DNA of 64,000 nt from Schistosoma mansoni (taxonomy: Eukaryota; Platyhelminthes; Trematoda; Strigeidida; Schistosomatidae): contig NC_031495.1 in NCBI RefSeq assembly GCF_000237925.1, forward strand, positions 5,619,852 to 5,683,851, read 5' to 3'. Both the position numbers and the translations under genes were made by a program. The notes under the pieces are model-generated. The model was given only the letters and a program-made list of their open reading frames with translations, ran no database searches and was not told the DNA's origin. Positions 62,429 to 64,000 of the stretch are shown piece by piece; positions within the stretch are counted from its first letter, which is position 1, and each line of letters opens with the position of its first letter.

Positions 62429-62601
62429 TTACCTTATCCCACGTGCATAAACAGAAGGCCGTAGACTTTTTTCATGAATACGTTTCTTATTTTGATCAAC
62501 TTGAAAACAATGCCAAATACGCAAAGTTTCATCAGATGCACAGCTAACAACCATTTCTTCATTTGGAGACGATGCAATACACAATACACGACCTTGATGC
62601 T
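62429..62601 (-). CDS. CDC20: CDC20 last exon
   Basis: 173 nt from a TTTCAG acceptor to a TAA stop at 62429-62431. Includes the last WD40 blade and the IR tail. Confidence 0.92.
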
Positions 62602-63971
62602 CTGAAACAGGAAGGTATATTATTTTTTTATGATCATGAACATAACACAAATGACTTCAACTTTGGAAAACCCAAATAGCTTACATTTGAATGTTTTAAA
62701 AATTCCTGAAAACTGTATTTTGGATGCTTTCATTACAACCAAAACGAACGTATGTTAAGATTTAACGACAGGAAATTTGAGTCTGTTAAAATGTCGCAGA
62801 ACATCCTACTAAATTTTTTTTAACTTATAGAACCGCATGCTTTTAGTTAGTTTCAAAGTTATAACCATGTCAACAAATACACAAAATACATGGCTAATTT
62901 ACAACAATGACTGTGTTGTTGATTTGTTAGCTTAATAGACAGTTGAATTATTAAAATTAGTGTTATCAGGTTTGTGAGTTGTATTATCGGATGTCGGCTC
63001 AGTGGTCTATCGGTTACGTGCTCTGGCGTGAGACTGGTAGGTCCTGGGTTTGAATCTCGCGAGGCGAGGTCGTGGATGTGCACTGCTGAGGAGTCCCACA
63101 ATAGGATGAAACGGCCGTCTAGTGCTTCCAGGTATTTCCTGGTGGTCTAGCTTCAATTGACTCACGCTTTCAACTATGAAAATACTAAATCTCCACAAAA
63201 TCCCTTCTGATAATTACGATAGTAATTAAAATAGAGTATGTAAATACTAACAAAACTACCTGAACTGTTTATTTACCTTTCATGTAAATCAAATAAACAG
63301 ATGTAACTTTCGAAACATTAGTGCTTGGGTTTCTCTTGTTTGTTTGTTTTGTAAAAGAAAATGTGTTGTGTGAAATGATACGCCCTAATGAATTTTGGTT
63401 TACTGTATGTTAATTCGTCGTCATAGTAGTACACTTAGAAATCCAAGATAACAACTATGTTTTATAAAATGAATTCACGCTAAATCACATACACAAAGGG
63501 ACTAATAACAAAATAATAATTCATTTTAGATTTAATAACACAATTTCAGTATGGATCAGCTGTGAAAAATTTCAGTTCATATGTGAAGTAAAGTAGGAAC
63601 TAATGAGTTCTTTAGTATCATACAAATTCAACATGAATAACATACATCGACAACGTACAGGCATACGAGTGATATATAAGAAATAGATATGATGTAATGT
63701 ATTAAACAATCATTTAGTGGAAATCAACTGGAGCAAATATGAACGAACATCACCGCTGATAATACCTCAAAACAAAATAGGATCTGCATATTGTGTAATT
63801 AGTATTTAAGTTCATATTCAATATTGAATTTAGTAACCTTAACCAGAATTTCTTACCTAAGTGGGTAACTTTGGTGATTTCTGGATATTTCCATATAACC
63901 AGTTGTTTAAGAGGATCTCCATGACTAGTTAAAATTTCACGATATTCTGTATTCCATATAATACCAGAAAT
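62429..63971 (-). CDS. CDC20: CDC20 (APC/C activator), last two exons
   Basis: WD40 protein that activates the anaphase-promoting complex and presents mitotic substrates. Two exons are in the window; the rest lies beyond the right edge. The upstream exon encodes a WD40 blade ISGIIWNTEYREIL...QLVIWKYPEITKV; the last exon encodes HQGRVLCIASSPNEEMVVSC, then ASDETLRIWHCF and the C-terminal tail. The protein ends in Ile-Arg (RGIR), the tail by which CDC20 and CDH1 dock on APC/C. WHCFQVDQNKKR resembles the CDC20 version (WRCFELD) rather than CDH1 (WNVFSK), hence the call. The exon junction gives a clean phase: THL-E-HQGRV. Confidence 0.9.
62963..63213 (+). repeat. H2-family SINE with inverted ends, in CDC20 last intron
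   Basis: Begins TTATCAGGTTTGTGAG and ends CTTCTGATAA. A box TGGTCTATCGGTTACG, B box GGTCCTGGGTTTGAATCTC, hammerhead 63080-63125 with CTGAGGA, GAAA and GTC and pairable stems. Antisense to CDC20. Confidence 0.87.
63080..63125 (+). ncRNA. Hammerhead ribozyme, core intact (H2 SINE)
   Basis: Stem I GCACTG/TAGTGC pairs with one G-T; stem II has a closing wobble; stem III ACGG/CCGT perfect; all core bases present. Confidence 0.72.
63857..63971 (-). CDS. CDC20: CDC20 penultimate exon
   Basis: 115 nt between a TTCTAG acceptor and a GTAAGA donor; 38 codons plus one base. Confidence 0.9.
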
Positions 63972-64000
63972 CTAGAAAGTAAATGAATGATTTGAAAATG

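Noticed and set aside
1-64000. CRISPR arrays, rRNA genes, bacterial-type operons
   Set aside because: None seen; the window is eukaryotic nuclear DNA.

Overview
The window looks like a flatworm genome, most likely Schistosoma. It is AT-rich. Host genes are split into small exons spread over kilobases. The gaps are filled with repeats typical of schistosomes: hammerhead-bearing Sm-alpha-type SINEs, RTE/SR2-like LINEs, Merlin DNA transposons and a CsRn1-clade Ty3/gypsy element. This assignment is inference from repeat and protein families; no database search was run.

Host genes: (1) 350-423 (-), a possible terminal exon of an unrecognised gene. (2) 1840-20085 (+), a complete eight-exon gene for the mitochondrial 2-oxoglutarate/malate carrier (SLC25A11); its reconstructed 314 residues equal the human length as I recall it. 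(3) 28945-42186 (-), three exons of a beta-class carbonic anhydrase; the short first exon, about 30 codons, was not found. (4) 62429-63971 (-), the last two exons of CDC20, the APC/C activator, which runs off the right edge. The three recognised genes are unrelated in function and show no operon-like arrangement.

Layout: 0-20 kb is the carrier gene, with LINE, SINE and Merlin remnants in its large introns. 20-29 kb is intergenic and repeat-rich. 29-42 kb is the carbonic anhydrase gene, whose introns hold a Merlin derivative, many SINEs and two runs of N (32107-32428 and 36127-36326). 42.9-46 kb is a nearly full-length but decayed RTE LINE. 46-51.8 kb is AT-rich with nothing recognised. 51.8-60.3 kb is a cluster of mobile DNA: a Merlin derivative, a young Ty3/gypsy element with two near-identical LTRs, a head-to-head SINE pair and an old gypsy remnant. 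62.4-64 kb is CDC20.

The most interesting signal is the density of hammerhead ribozyme motifs. At least three different SINE families, each with a tRNA-like head carrying A and B boxes, carry a hammerhead downstream. Many copies lie in head-to-head inverted pairs (minus copy left, plus copy right). One family seems to have inverted TTATCAG...CTGATAA ends, and a third-family copy is bracketed by 65-bp direct repeats. A separate foldback element at 33077-33285 has a degenerate hammerhead resembling those of Penelope-like elements. The two Merlin copies share the same internal deletion of the catalytic core, so they look like a non-autonomous subfamily.
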